Shown here piece by piece: positions 9,380-18,861 of a DNA stretch of 64,000 bases. The position numbers and the translations under genes are program-made. The stretch's first letter is position 1, and each line of letters begins with the position of its first letter. Source of the DNA: Stieleria tagensis. Lineage in GTDB: Bacteria > Planctomycetota > Planctomycetia > Pirellulales > Pirellulaceae. The notes under the pieces were generated by a model, which was not told the DNA's origin, ran no database searches, and saw nothing but the letters and a program-made list of their open reading frames with translations. The DNA lies in assembly GCF_024129865.1 (NCBI RefSeq), contig NZ_JAMYFE010000069.1:62001-126000 (forward strand), in the 5' to 3' direction.

Positions 9380-10645
9380 CTACAGATCCAGGAAAACAAT
9401 GCTGGACGGATTACCGACCGGCGTGTATTGGCCGGTGAAATCGAGCGCCCCGGTCGTCTGATTCACTTTGAAAACCGTGATGTTATCGGCTCGTTGATTG
9501 CAGCTATAGAGAAATTGGCCCGTGGGATCAAAGTTGAAACTTCGCGGATAGTTTCCTCGCGTCCATTCATTACCCACCGGAGTGAGCGTGCCATCGTTTC
9601 CGACAGCGAAGATCCCGATGCTGTCGTGCAAGCGATTGCCGGCATAGACAAATTTTCCGTCGCCGGAAACCAGAATCTCGGAACAGAAATTGCTACCCGC
9701 AAACCCATGTGGTAGTGACGAAATCGTCTGGCGCTCGGTCAGATGCCCCGAATTGGTGTCATAGTCAAACAGTGCGATTGTCGACCCTTCTTCTTGAATC
9801 GAATACAGCCATTGACCATTGGGGTGAAAATGGAAATGCCTGGGACCATCGCCCGGTGGAAGCGACACATGAGGCGGATCGTTTGCTGCCAGCTTTCCGG
9901 TTTGGTCGTCAAACTGCCAGACAAACAGTTTGTCGAGTCCCAGATCCACGTGCAAAACAAATCGCCCGGATGGGTCGCTTTGAATCATGTGCGCATGTGT
10001 CCGATCATGGCCGCTAAACGCGAAACTACCCGCTGGGGCATGCGTCGCTTTGGTGGGACCAATCTGACCGTCATCGTTCTTGATGTCTGTCGCGGTGCCC
10101 AATCGACCATCCGCCAAGATCGGCAACACCGCGATCGAACCGCCGAAATAGTTCGCGACAAAAAGAAACCGTTTGCCGGGATGAATGCTGACGTAGGTCG
10201 GCCCGTCACCACCAGAGGAGACAGTGTTCAGTAACGTTAGCTGTCCGTTTGATGTGTCGACCGAAAAGGCACTGACGGTTCCCTCTTTGCCCCCTTTTCC
10301 GGTGCGGTCGGTTTCATTGCTGGAATAGAGGCGTGTTCCATCAGAACTCAACACCAAACAACTGGGACTTGTTCCCATTTCGTAAACGCCGGCTGTTGTC
10401 ATCGCACCGGTTTCCCGGTCAACTTCAAACAGGTGAATGCCGCGACCATTTCCCGGCGGCAAATCCACTTGCGTAGGAAGAACATCGCCCAGTGGCGAAC
10501 TGAACGTGCCCACATACGCCATCAGTGGGCCGGTTTCATTCGGTTCAGCCTGAAGTGAATGAGTGCAAATCAAAATCGATGTCGCGGCAATGATTGCGGC
10601 CAACAGTTTTTGAGTCGGGGCCCGGGATGGAACAGAGGCAGGCAT
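9380..10645 (-). CDS. Lactonase family beta-propeller protein (secreted)
   Basis: The 421-residue protein has an N-terminal signal-like segment (LLAAIIAATSILICTHSLQA). Seven-bladed propeller repeats follow, of the 6-phosphogluconolactonase-like lactonase family: YVGTFSS at the beginning, then repeated motifs such as SPSCLVLSSDGTRLYSSNE, PTYVSIHPGKRFLFVANY, GPRHFHFHPNGQWLYSIQE and GNYPRSFNFDPTGQFLYSCN. True cytoplasmic 6-phosphogluconolactonases of this family lack a signal peptide. This copy is exported, so its substrate is probably another lactone or it acts as a binding propeller. It lies upstream of the cytochrome c/DUF1549-DUF1501 pair on the same strand, about 110 bases from the preferred start of that gene. 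Confidence 0.85.
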   Translation of the reverse strand: MPASVPSRAPTQKLLAAIIAATSILICTHSLQAEPNETGPLMAYVGTFSSPLGDVLPTQVDLPPGNGRGIHLFEVDRETGAMTTAGVYEMGTSPSCLVLSSDGTRLYSSNETDRTGKGGKEGTVSAFSVDTSNGQLTLLNTVSSGGDGPTYVSIHPGKRFLFVANYFGGSIAVLPILADGRLGTATDIKNDDGQIGPTKATHAPAGSFAFSGHDRTHAHMIQSDPSGRFVLHVDLGLDKLFVWQFDDQTGKLAANDPPHVSLPPGDGPRHFHFHPNGQWLYSIQEEGSTIALFDYDTNSGHLTERQTISSLPHGFAGSNFCSEILVSGDGKFVYAGNRLHDSIGIFAVGNDGTLTPVGNEWTRGNYPRSFNFDPTGQFLYSCNQRADNITVFKVNQTTGALDFTGQYTPVGNPSSIVFLDL

Positions 10646-10704
10646 GGCAAAAATCTAATTTTTTTGAAAACGGATGGGTGATTCTTCGATCCAGGTTGCT
10701 TCGT

Positions 10705-10854
10705 TTAGCCCCGGCCGCCCTCGCAACACGTTTCGCATATTCGATGACAAGAGGTGCATTGCAATTTGCCGCGGATGTCCACCAGTTTCCCACCACAAAC
10801 GGGGCATGCGGGATCGGACGAAGGGGTTGGAATTTGATCGGAATCGTTTGGCAT
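10705..10854 (-). CDS. Small zinc-ribbon-like protein
   Basis: The protein has 49 residues from the ATG at 10854; a longer frame starting at 10944 adds an unlikely N-terminus. The C-terminal half carries four CxxC-type pairs or near pairs (CPVCGG, CTSCHRICETCC), typical of a one- or two-zinc ribbon. Small proteins of this type occur next to many planctomycete genes and have no established role. It lies 59 bases upstream of the lactonase gene on the same strand and is divergent from the YcaQ-type gene. Confidence 0.6.
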   Translation of the reverse strand: MPNDSDQIPTPSSDPACPVCGGKLVDIRGKLQCTSCHRICETCCEGGRG

Positions 10855-10965
10855 CGCTACTTTTTCATTTGTGTTAAAAAGTGAATCGTTCCATCCTAGC
10901 GAGATTCCCATGGATTTTCGGCCCCGTCTAGCCGGACACCTCAACTATCTATCCGCATCGGTTTA

Positions 10966-12156
10966 ATGGCAGAACGACTTTCCGTCGACCAAGCTCGAAA
11001 GCTGGTCTTGCATTCACAGCGACTGCCGCCGATGAAACAGACAGGGTCCGCGATAGATGCGACCTTGGCGGCGATCGAACACCTCGGCTACATCCAGATT
11101 GACACGATCTCGGCGGTCCAGCGTGCCCATCATCACACTCTGTGGAATCGCAACCCGCGCTACACACCTGAGCATTTGGATCAGTTGGTCGTTGATAAAC
11201 GCGTCTTTGAATATTGGTCGCACGCCGCCGCCTATCTGCCGATGCGAGATTTTCGACACAGTTTGATCACCAAGCAACGTATCGCAAGCGGCGATCGACG
11301 GCACTGGTATGTGAGTGACCAACGGTTGATCAATTCGGTGTTGAAACGGATCACGGTGGAGGGGCCTTTGATGGCCAAGGACTTTGAGAACACCGGTAAA
11401 AAGGTGGGTGAGTGGTCCAGCAAGCCTGCCAAACGTGCGCTGGAAACCTTGTTCATGAAGGGCGAACTGATGATCGCCGGCAGGCAGAACTTTCACAAGG
11501 TCTATGATTTGACCCAGCGCGTCTTGCCCGCTGACACGGACACCACGACACCGACACCCGCCGAGCACGGGCGTTTTCTGATCACGCGTTTCTTAGAAAC
11601 CAATGGACTCGGACAGCCTGGCGAAATCGCGTACTTGCTGAAGAATATCAAGCCGCTAGTGTCCGATTGTTTGCAGGAAATGGTTGCCAGCGGAGAGGTG
11701 CGACAGGTCAGTGTGAATGGTCAATGCTATTTTGCGTTGCCCGATTCACTGCAACTGATCAACAAACCGTTGACTCGCAATAAACTCAAAATTCTATCGC
11801 CCTTCGATAATCTGCTGATCCAACGCAAACGCATGCAGATGTTGTTCGGGTTTGATTATCTGATCGAATGTTATGTTCCGCAAGCGAAGCGTCGTTACGG
11901 CTATTTTTCGTTGCCGATTCTGTGGGGTGGAAACCTGGTGGCGCGGATGGACTGCAAGGCCGATCGCAAGGAGTCGGTGCTAGATATTCTGCACTTGGCG
12001 ATGGAGCCGAGCCTGAACAGGCACGACGCCTTTTTCAGTGCCCTGCAAAAAGAGCTTGTCGCTTTTACACGGTTCAACAACTGTCGCGATTTGCGGTTGC
12101 ACCGAACATCGCCCGCAAAATGGAAGCCCACGCTGCAAAAATCACTCCGCAGTTGA
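10966..12156 (+). CDS. YcaQ-type winged-helix DNA glycosylase (interstrand crosslink repair family)
   Basis: The 396-residue protein belongs to the HTH_42/YcaQ family. The conserved start region includes LGYIQIDTISAVQRAHHH, which carries the QxD catalytic motif (Gln-Ile-Asp) of YcaQ-like enzymes, and then the LWNRNPRY segment. The C-terminal part includes LSPFDNLLIQRKR and a YGYFSLPILWGG segment that matches the family. Family members unhook alkylated bases and some interstrand crosslinks. The exact substrate here cannot be read from the sequence. Length and all motifs agree with a complete protein. The gene stands alone on the plus strand between genes on the other strand. Confidence 0.85.
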   Translation: MAERLSVDQARKLVLHSQRLPPMKQTGSAIDATLAAIEHLGYIQIDTISAVQRAHHHTLWNRNPRYTPEHLDQLVVDKRVFEYWSHAAAYLPMRDFRHSLITKQRIASGDRRHWYVSDQRLINSVLKRITVEGPLMAKDFENTGKKVGEWSSKPAKRALETLFMKGELMIAGRQNFHKVYDLTQRVLPADTDTTTPTPAEHGRFLITRFLETNGLGQPGEIAYLLKNIKPLVSDCLQEMVASGEVRQVSVNGQCYFALPDSLQLINKPLTRNKLKILSPFDNLLIQRKRMQMLFGFDYLIECYVPQAKRRYGYFSLPILWGGNLVARMDCKADRKESVLDILHLAMEPSLNRHDAFFSALQKELVAFTRFNNCRDLRLHRTSPAKWKPTLQKSLRS

Positions 12157-12427
12157 GGGACCTGGTTAACGAACGCCTCCGCAAATTTTCATATGATCAA
12201 GCACCATGGCATACCTCATCGCCCAAAAGAAAACCGAGCCTGAACAAAGAGCTCTCAACAGTGTGGTCGATGGTCATTCTTGGATCTCTCATGCGAAAGC
12301 TCTCTACCTGTCCTCGACACCTGTTACAGCACGATGTGGGGATCAATCGATTGGTCGCTCAAATAATCGAACATTCGCCTGTAATCGAGATCCCCTTTAT
12401 CGCAAACGATTCCCTCCATGTGCGTTC

Positions 12428-12796
12428 TCTGCGCTCATCCAGGGCCTCGAGCCACGTGATCTGTTGGATCAAACCTTGTTGGTTGTGAATAGTGAAATGG
12501 GACGTACGCCGAAAATCGGTGATCCGCGATCTGGCGGCGTCGGTGGCGCTGGTCGGGACCACTGGACGCATTGCCAAGGCGTACTGATGGCCGGCGGCGG
12601 AATCCAAGGCGGCCAGACCTATGGATCTAGCGATCGATTGGGTGAGCACCCATCTGATCATCCACTGACACCCGCAGATATCGCCAAGACGGTTTACCAT
12701 GCGGCCGGCGTGGACGATCTCAGAGCGCAAGACTCTCAAGGACGTCCCTACAATCTGCTTGAAGAAGGCCGGCCAATCAAAGAGCTGTTTGGCTAA
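12428..12796 (+). pseudogene. Truncated remnant of a DUF1501 gene (C-terminal third)
   Basis: From about 12428 the frame encodes a standard DUF1501 C-terminus: LLDQTLLVVNSEMGRTPKIG, GRDHWTHCQGVLMAGGGIQG, then HPLTPADIAKTVYHAAGV and the final IKELFG. The Tat signal and N-terminal two thirds are missing. The frame can be extended upstream to an ATG at 12206, but that part has no family resemblance. Bases 12157-12427 hold nothing recognisable. The most likely history is a deletion that joined the end of a DUF1501 gene to unrelated DNA next to the YcaQ gene. Confidence 0.7.
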
Positions 12797-12801
12797 GTCC
12801 G

Positions 12802-14151
12802 CTACGGTTTGGCAATCCATTGGCGCACGATTGCGGCGTCAGCGACATTCCAGATCCGAACTTCGCCGTCAAAAGAACCGCTCGCAACGTAATGACTGTC
12901 GTCACCACCCGCTGTTGTCGGCTGGTAACATGCGGTCAGCACCCAATCGCCGTGCCCCATGTATTCTTGTGCAATTTTGTTGGTCGTTAAGTCGATTCGC
13001 AGCAGTCGGTTATCGGAACAGGGCACGAAAAGATTGGTGCCGTTGCGGGTCAGTTTGTGCCCCTCGCCGCCAACGCCGACTTCCACAACTTTCGCGGCAC
13101 CTTCGACGTTCCAGCGATGCAGCTTGTTGTCAGCGCCAACGGAAACGACCTGCTTGTTGTCGGCGAGTATGGAAACACCTCGTACTGCGGCTCCATGCCC
13201 CAGGTAGCTCGACAGTAAATCACCGGTTGCTCCGTCGTACACCTTTGTCGACTTATCCCGACTGGCGGAGGCGAGTCGTGTGCCATCGTCACTCCAGGCA
13301 ACGGCGGTAACCCAATCCGCATGACTCGCGATCGTTCGTGATTCCTGTAGATTATCAAGATTGACAATGCGAATCGTACTGTCGGCCGACGCGATGGCTA
13401 ATTCATTCGTGCCAGGCCGATACGCGAGGTCCAGGACGACATCGCTTGTTCGTGCGATGACACTCGTGACGTCGCCCGCGTTGAAATCAATTAATCGCAC
13501 CTCTCCACTTCGCCCAGGTTGTCCGCAACCGACGGCCAATGTTTGCCCGTCCGATGAGAACGCCAGGGCGAAAACGCGTTGCCCGACATTCTTGATCCGC
13601 CGAACGAGTTTCGCGTCCTCGGTATTCCAGATCACCAGCTCATGGTAGCCGCTGGTGACAATCTGTTTTCCGTCGGGCGAGAACGTGGCCGCCGTGATCG
13701 GAATCGCTTGGCCGTAGACTTCTGGCGGATCAGCGTACCGGGCCGGTGGGATAACAAGGGCGAGCGACTGGCCGGGGTTTTCGCCATCGAATTTTGCTCC
13801 CGCAGCGATCCACTTTTTGATCAATTCGATCTGTTCTGGCGCAAGAGCTTCATTCTCAGCCGGCATTCGTTCCGATTCGTCATCGCTGGTGATGCGGCGA
13901 AGAAACTCGCTGACTTGATCCGGCGAAGCTGCGATCGGCAATTCCCCCGAGTCACCTGCTTTTAGTAACTCATCGTAAGTGTCGACACGATAGCCGCCCT
14001 CCGCTTTCTTGGGTCCGTGACAGGCAAGGCAGCTGTCAAGCAGTATCGGAGCGATGTCGCTGCGATAGCTAACGGCCGTCGTGTCGTCGCCCAATGACAG
14101 ATTGCCAAAAAAGCAAAATGCGATCGCAGCAAAAATGTAGATTCGTTTCAT
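12802..14151 (-). CDS. Secreted cytochrome c-WD40 repeat protein
   Basis: The 449-residue protein starts with a signal peptide (MKRIYIFAAIAFCFFG). A planctomycete cytochrome c domain follows, with CLACHGPKKAEGGYRVD and a terminal LIKKWIAAGAKFD helix. The rest is a WD40 propeller with recognisable blades, such as ITAATFSPDGKQIVTSGYHE, VFALAFSSDGQTLAVGCG, VTAVAWSDDGTRLASASRD and the final SGSFDGEVRIWN. It is the last gene of a minus-strand operon, 31 bases after the large DUF1549/DUF1553 protein, and presumably works with it outside the cytoplasmic membrane. The 3' end nearly touches the convergent DUF1501 remnant. Confidence 0.87.
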   Translation of the reverse strand: MKRIYIFAAIAFCFFGNLSLGDDTTAVSYRSDIAPILLDSCLACHGPKKAEGGYRVDTYDELLKAGDSGELPIAASPDQVSEFLRRITSDDESERMPAENEALAPEQIELIKKWIAAGAKFDGENPGQSLALVIPPARYADPPEVYGQAIPITAATFSPDGKQIVTSGYHELVIWNTEDAKLVRRIKNVGQRVFALAFSSDGQTLAVGCGQPGRSGEVRLIDFNAGDVTSVIARTSDVVLDLAYRPGTNELAIASADSTIRIVNLDNLQESRTIASHADWVTAVAWSDDGTRLASASRDKSTKVYDGATGDLLSSYLGHGAAVRGVSILADNKQVVSVGADNKLHRWNVEGAAKVVEVGVGGEGHKLTRNGTNLFVPCSDNRLLRIDLTTNKIAQEYMGHGDWVLTACYQPTTAGGDDSHYVASGSFDGEVRIWNVADAAIVRQWIAKP

Positions 14152-14181
14152 AAATCAGATCGGTGTTCGATGAACCAACAA

Positions 14182-17100
14182 CTAGTGTTGAAACAGAAAT
14201 TCGTCAGTATTGAACAACGCCCAGCAAACATCCTCAACTCCGACGACGGGATCTGGATTCTTACTGCAATGCTCAAGTGCGGCCTTCAACTCGATCTCGG
14301 ACGGCGGACGGCAAACCGCTGCCAAGTAAATTTCGCTAACCACCTCTTCGACGCCCTTCCCTGTTGCCAAAGACTTGCGAAAACGATTGTTGGCCGCTCG
14401 TAGCTTTTCATGGATCATGGGCCCATTGAACAACTCGATGGCCATGCCCAATGTGGAATCGTCGGCTCGTTCGCAGGCACAAACGGTGCTTCGCTCAGGT
14501 TGCCCAAACACTTTCAGGAAATCGATTTTTACGACATCCGGTGCGGGCAACTGTGTCGCCAGCGTTCCCGCAGGGAGACTGCCGAATTTTTGCTCGAGTT
14601 CTAACGTGCGATTGATCGCATCGAGCAACTGTTCCGCTCCCAGCAAGCGAGGTGCTTGGTGCGAAAAATATTTGGAGTCGTCCTGGTTGTACTCCGTCGT
14701 TTGGTAACTTGCTTGATACGTCCGGCTATTTAAGATGACTCGCAACAAGCGTTTTCGGTCGTAACCACTCTCAACGAAGTCTTTTGCCAGGGCGTCCAAC
14801 AACGTTGCGTTCGACGGAGGATTCGAGTCGCGGAAATCGTCAATTGGGTCGACAATGCCGCGCTCGAATAACTGGCTCCAAATGCGATTGGCTTCGATCC
14901 TGGCGAAGTACGGATTGTCCGGATTCACCAACCACTCTGCAAACGCTGTGCGACGGTCGGTATCGTTGGGCGATTCGATACTGCCGACCTGGGGTAACCA
15001 TGGGGCCATGATTTGACCGGTCCTCGGTTGTGTCACGTCACCAGTGAAGCTGGTGTAGACGAACATCTCGCCGGGACGCTCGGTGTTGCGTCGTTGCACG
15101 CGATTGAAAAAGGCACCAAGCCCGTAGTAGTTGTCCTGAGTCCAACGCTCGAACGGATGGTTGTGGCATTTTGCGCACTGCAGTCTCGCACCCAGAAAGA
15201 CTTGGGAGATCGTTTCCACACATTCGTTCATGTCGGTGGACGTGCGATAAAAATTCGCAGGCGGATTTGCCAATGTGCTACCGGCTCCCGTGAGTAGCTG
15301 CTTGGCGAATTCGTCGTACGGCATGTTTTCATGCAACGACTGTTCGACCCAGCGGTGATATTTATAGACTCCTTCGTCACCGACCAACTTGCTGGTCATC
15401 TTTAGCAAGTCGCCCCACTTCAACGCCCAGAATTTGGCGTACTCTTCTCGCTGAAGGAGTGCGTCAACGAGTCGTTCGCGTTTGTCTTCACCGGTATCGG
15501 CCAAGAATGCGGTCGTTTCATCAATGGTCGGCAGAATGCCCAGTAGGTCCAAACTGACCCGTCGCAAAAATTCATCGTCGCTGCAGGTGTCTGCAGGCAA
15601 GTATTGCAGCTGTTGCAGTTTGGCATTCACAAGTTCGTCAATGTAATTATTCGGCTGCGGAGACTTCCATTCAAAGTCATCCGAATTCTCGACGAACATT
15701 AGCGGCACGGATTCGATGTACTCCAGCAACCGTACCAAGATCGCAACTTCACCACGCGCGTGTGGCGTCACGAATCCGTTGACGTCAACCGTAGCAACGG
15801 ACGAGTCGGAAGTTTCGTAGGCGACGAGATGAGTCACATCGCGTTGACGACCATCGGCAAAATGTGCAGTGACTGCGAGTTGCTGACCGCCGTCCTTCAC
15901 AGCCAATATCTGCTTTTGACTCGGATAGACTTCCAGTTTGGTGATGCGTGCGGAGTCCACTGGGTCTGCCGTGGCGCCGCTGGCAATCCAATCACGCAGG
16001 ATCTTGTAGGCGGCGTCGTCGGTGTGCAACTGCTTGCCACCACCATGCGCCACTTTCATCAACGGCTTGAGCAGAAGTAGACTCTGTTCGGGATCAATCG
16101 GGTTCGTGCGACGGCCAAAGTCTTCACGGATCAATGTCAGCTGATCAAGTTTCATGTCAAAAGCGCGCAGCGACAACCGAAAGCCTCCTTTTCCGCTGGG
16201 CGATCCATGACAGGCCCCGGAGTTACATCCCTGTTTGGACAGCGCGACCAATACTTCGGATTCGAATTCGATCTTGCGCGGCGTCGCCATGTTCGAAACA
16301 CGCGTCGGAATCACATGTCGATTGCTGCCAATTTCGACAATCACCTCCGTTTCTCCATCGGCGATCGGATAAACGACTCCGTCACGCACTTCGGCAATTT
16401 GTGGATTGGATGAAGTGAGGCGTGCATGACGAGACCAGTCATGTGGCAAGCCTTGTCGGTTGGTCCCCGTGACCGCCAGTTGTTGTCTGCTCCGAGAGTC
16501 GGTGAATATGATTTCGCTCGGGTAAACGACCAAATTCGCCGGATTGTCGGCAAGTGTGGGCAATGGATGTTTCGAGGTGACAGTAAAATCCTGCCCTGTA
16601 AATTTGCTGGATGCGCTGAGCGCTAGCTCGTGATCCACATCAAGATCCGCGTCACCAGCGATTTGCAATTCGAATTCTGCTTGGGTTTGATCAGCGGCAA
16701 TAGTGATTGATTCTGGACCTGTGATGCCGGAGGGCAAACTCGCCAACGTGATCACCACGGGCTGCGGATCACTTCCCTCACGATGTAGATGCACTTCCGT
16801 GCGAACGCGCCCGCCGCGAACAAACGGTTCAGCGAAGTTTGTTGTGACGCGAACGGGATCAATCCACTGGATGGGCAAGTGGTACGTTTCGATGCGACCA
16901 TGGCCATTGAAATCACCGTACACCAGCAGGGGCAAATGCTCCGGTTCCCCGGTGGCTTGTTCGCTACGGGTCAGGGTTAGCGTGTGCGTTTCCTTGTCCA
17001 CTTTTGTGCTGGCGTTCCAGCCGACCGGCAGTGAACTTGGCAACACATCGACGCCCGTTTTGAACTTGTCTTGAAGTCGTTTGGGCGTCAGTACAGCCGA

Positions 17101-18861
17101 ATGGGAACGCACCGGACGAGCAAACTGCACGGGGGCTGTTGGTTCCATCGTAAACGGCGCAGCCGTTGTCGTTGTGGCGGCGAGTACAATCGTCCCATCT
17201 GCCCGTGCCGTAGGAGCAAGCACGAATGGTTCCTTGACGCGTCTCAGGGCATGACTATCTACGAAACAGCCTTGTTCGGGGTTGTCGACAGAGGTCGCAC
17301 TGATTCGCAGAGCGTCCAGGCTATCCGTCGTCCAACTCTCGTTTGCAGTCAGGTAGATCTTTGCTGCGACGACCTTTGCGGGGATGCGCGGATTCAAGAT
17401 TCGCACTCCTGATTCAGGGTTGGTCAGTGCGAGGTCGATCTCGCCGTCGTAGCCAAACCGCGAGATTTGCAGATCCAGAGCACATGCGCCGTGCCCGGGT
17501 TCAATCATGAATTCTTCCCGAGCGCTTGCGTCTGCTTTGAGTGCGACAGTGAATGTCCCAGACAGAGCGCACTGAATGTAGTAACTGAATCGATTGCCTC
17601 CGCGTTTCAATAAATCAGTCACTTCCAATCGATAGTCACCGTCGTCGGAAAAAGTGGCGTCGAAGCTCCACTCGTCAGCGTCGGTGACTTTCGTCTCGGC
17701 GATCTTGGCCCCCGCAGCATCGAATAACTGCATCTGTAAGAGTGAGGGACTACCGAGGCTTCGCGTTTTCGCCGCGAAGCGAGCGACTTGCCCTTTGGCA
17801 CCGCGGATGAGATAGCTGTCGACTTCTCCCGGTTGCTGCAACCGACCGTTGATGCCAATCGGTAACGTCAAACAGTCGTTCGATGCTGTCTCAGCGATTT
17901 GCGGAGCCGGGCTGTGATAGAGCGGTACCCAGCTGGATGATTTTCCATTGTCGAATCGAGCTTGAACGTGAATGGTACCTCGATCTTCTGCGGGAACTTG
18001 GATCTCGCGTGCAGGCAAATGTTCTGCATCCGGTCCAGTGAAGGAGATCTCTGTCGTTTCGCCGCTGCGCGTAGCCAGCGGATAACTTTGATCGATGATC
18101 GGGAAATCCCCGATTCGCAATTGATAGAGTGCGCCGCCGGCCGAGTTGCGGCTATCGTGAATCTCGATCCAGTAGTCACCTTCCTCGGCAAATTCATAGC
18201 TGAACCGACAATCGGGGCCGACCGAAGTGTCGTCGACTTGAACCAGCGTCTCTCCGGCAGCATTCAGCAGACGAAGCACCGGGTCCATTGCCGAGCGAAG
18301 TTGTTGAGTATGGACTTCGACAGCAATTCGCTGCCCTCCAGTCACGTGGATTCGATAGAAATCGCTGGCCGATGCATCGCAAACACCCTCGACCGTTGAT
18401 TGCGATGAGAGCTGCTGTGCAGTAGCGAGCGAATGATTGTTGCCACTGTCATCGACCGCATCCAAATCATCGACAAACAAGGTGTGCGGTTTGACAGCAC
18501 CCGTGGCTGTCGCCAGCCAAAGACTCATTGGTCCAAGGGGTGCGTCCTCGGATAAAGTCAACGCAACCGTGGCTTGAGTCGGCTCAATGTTTGAAATCTT
18601 CCAGTCCGCGGACAGATCACTCGACGTTAACCGTAGCGAGTCATTCAAGTCGGTTCCTTGAATCACCAACTGGATTGTTTGTCCCGGCTTACAGGTTCGC
18701 GGCTGGACCGTGGTGATCGTCTGGGCAGTAACGTGAAGCGATAAACACAACCACGCGAGGCTTGCACAGCAGATCGTGAGTGTTTGATTTCGCATGGATT
18801 CCATTCGGTTGGAAGGAGAGGTGCCCGTGATTTTCCGGACGTCGTCACACGAGTAGTTCAT
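14182..18861 (-). CDS. Very large secreted PPC / BIG2 / cytochrome-c-like / DUF1549 / DUF1553 protein
   Basis: The ATG at 18861 is preferred because AGGGAGAG lies six bases before it. It overlaps the upstream DUF1501 gene by 17 bases; the next ATGs are at 18804 and 18795, closer to the hydrophobic signal segment. The protein has about 1,560 residues. The N-terminal half holds two PPC-like beta-domains (ASDFYRIHVTGGQRIAVEV, EVDSYLIRGAKGQVARF). A BIG2-type domain follows, then an atypical cytochrome-like site with CNSGACHG, where the cysteines are separated by four residues. A second BIG2-like domain leads into DUF1549 (CAKCHNHPFERWTQDNYYG) and DUF1553 (WLVNPDNPYFARIEANRIWS). It is the core of a five-gene operon with three DUF1501 genes and a WD40 gene. 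Its role is unknown, but surface attachment or polymer handling would suit the domains. Confidence 0.85.
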   Translation of the reverse strand: MNYSCDDVRKITGTSPSNRMESMRNQTLTICCASLAWLCLSLHVTAQTITTVQPRTCKPGQTIQLVIQGTDLNDSLRLTSSDLSADWKISNIEPTQATVALTLSEDAPLGPMSLWLATATGAVKPHTLFVDDLDAVDDSGNNHSLATAQQLSSQSTVEGVCDASASDFYRIHVTGGQRIAVEVHTQQLRSAMDPVLRLLNAAGETLVQVDDTSVGPDCRFSYEFAEEGDYWIEIHDSRNSAGGALYQLRIGDFPIIDQSYPLATRSGETTEISFTGPDAEHLPAREIQVPAEDRGTIHVQARFDNGKSSSWVPLYHSPAPQIAETASNDCLTLPIGINGRLQQPGEVDSYLIRGAKGQVARFAAKTRSLGSPSLLQMQLFDAAGAKIAETKVTDADEWSFDATFSDDGDYRLEVTDLLKRGGNRFSYYIQCALSGTFTVALKADASAREEFMIEPGHGACALDLQISRFGYDGEIDLALTNPESGVRILNPRIPAKVVAAKIYLTANESWTTDSLDALRISATSVDNPEQGCFVDSHALRRVKEPFVLAPTARADGTIVLAATTTTAAPFTMEPTAPVQFARPVRSHSAVLTPKRLQDKFKTGVDVLPSSLPVGWNASTKVDKETHTLTLTRSEQATGEPEHLPLLVYGDFNGHGRIETYHLPIQWIDPVRVTTNFAEPFVRGGRVRTEVHLHREGSDPQPVVITLASLPSGITGPESITIAADQTQAEFELQIAGDADLDVDHELALSASSKFTGQDFTVTSKHPLPTLADNPANLVVYPSEIIFTDSRSRQQLAVTGTNRQGLPHDWSRHARLTSSNPQIAEVRDGVVYPIADGETEVIVEIGSNRHVIPTRVSNMATPRKIEFESEVLVALSKQGCNSGACHGSPSGKGGFRLSLRAFDMKLDQLTLIREDFGRRTNPIDPEQSLLLLKPLMKVAHGGGKQLHTDDAAYKILRDWIASGATADPVDSARITKLEVYPSQKQILAVKDGGQQLAVTAHFADGRQRDVTHLVAYETSDSSVATVDVNGFVTPHARGEVAILVRLLEYIESVPLMFVENSDDFEWKSPQPNNYIDELVNAKLQQLQYLPADTCSDDEFLRRVSLDLLGILPTIDETTAFLADTGEDKRERLVDALLQREEYAKFWALKWGDLLKMTSKLVGDEGVYKYHRWVEQSLHENMPYDEFAKQLLTGAGSTLANPPANFYRTSTDMNECVETISQVFLGARLQCAKCHNHPFERWTQDNYYGLGAFFNRVQRRNTERPGEMFVYTSFTGDVTQPRTGQIMAPWLPQVGSIESPNDTDRRTAFAEWLVNPDNPYFARIEANRIWSQLFERGIVDPIDDFRDSNPPSNATLLDALAKDFVESGYDRKRLLRVILNSRTYQASYQTTEYNQDDSKYFSHQAPRLLGAEQLLDAINRTLELEQKFGSLPAGTLATQLPAPDVVKIDFLKVFGQPERSTVCACERADDSTLGMAIELFNGPMIHEKLRAANNRFRKSLATGKGVEEVVSEIYLAAVCRPPSEIELKAALEHCSKNPDPVVGVEDVCWALFNTDEFLFQH

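Noticed and set aside
11868-12488. Open frame of about 206 residues overlapping the end of the YcaQ-type gene
   Set aside because: It is in another frame of a well-supported gene for half its length and then runs through unrecognisable DNA; there is no family resemblance.
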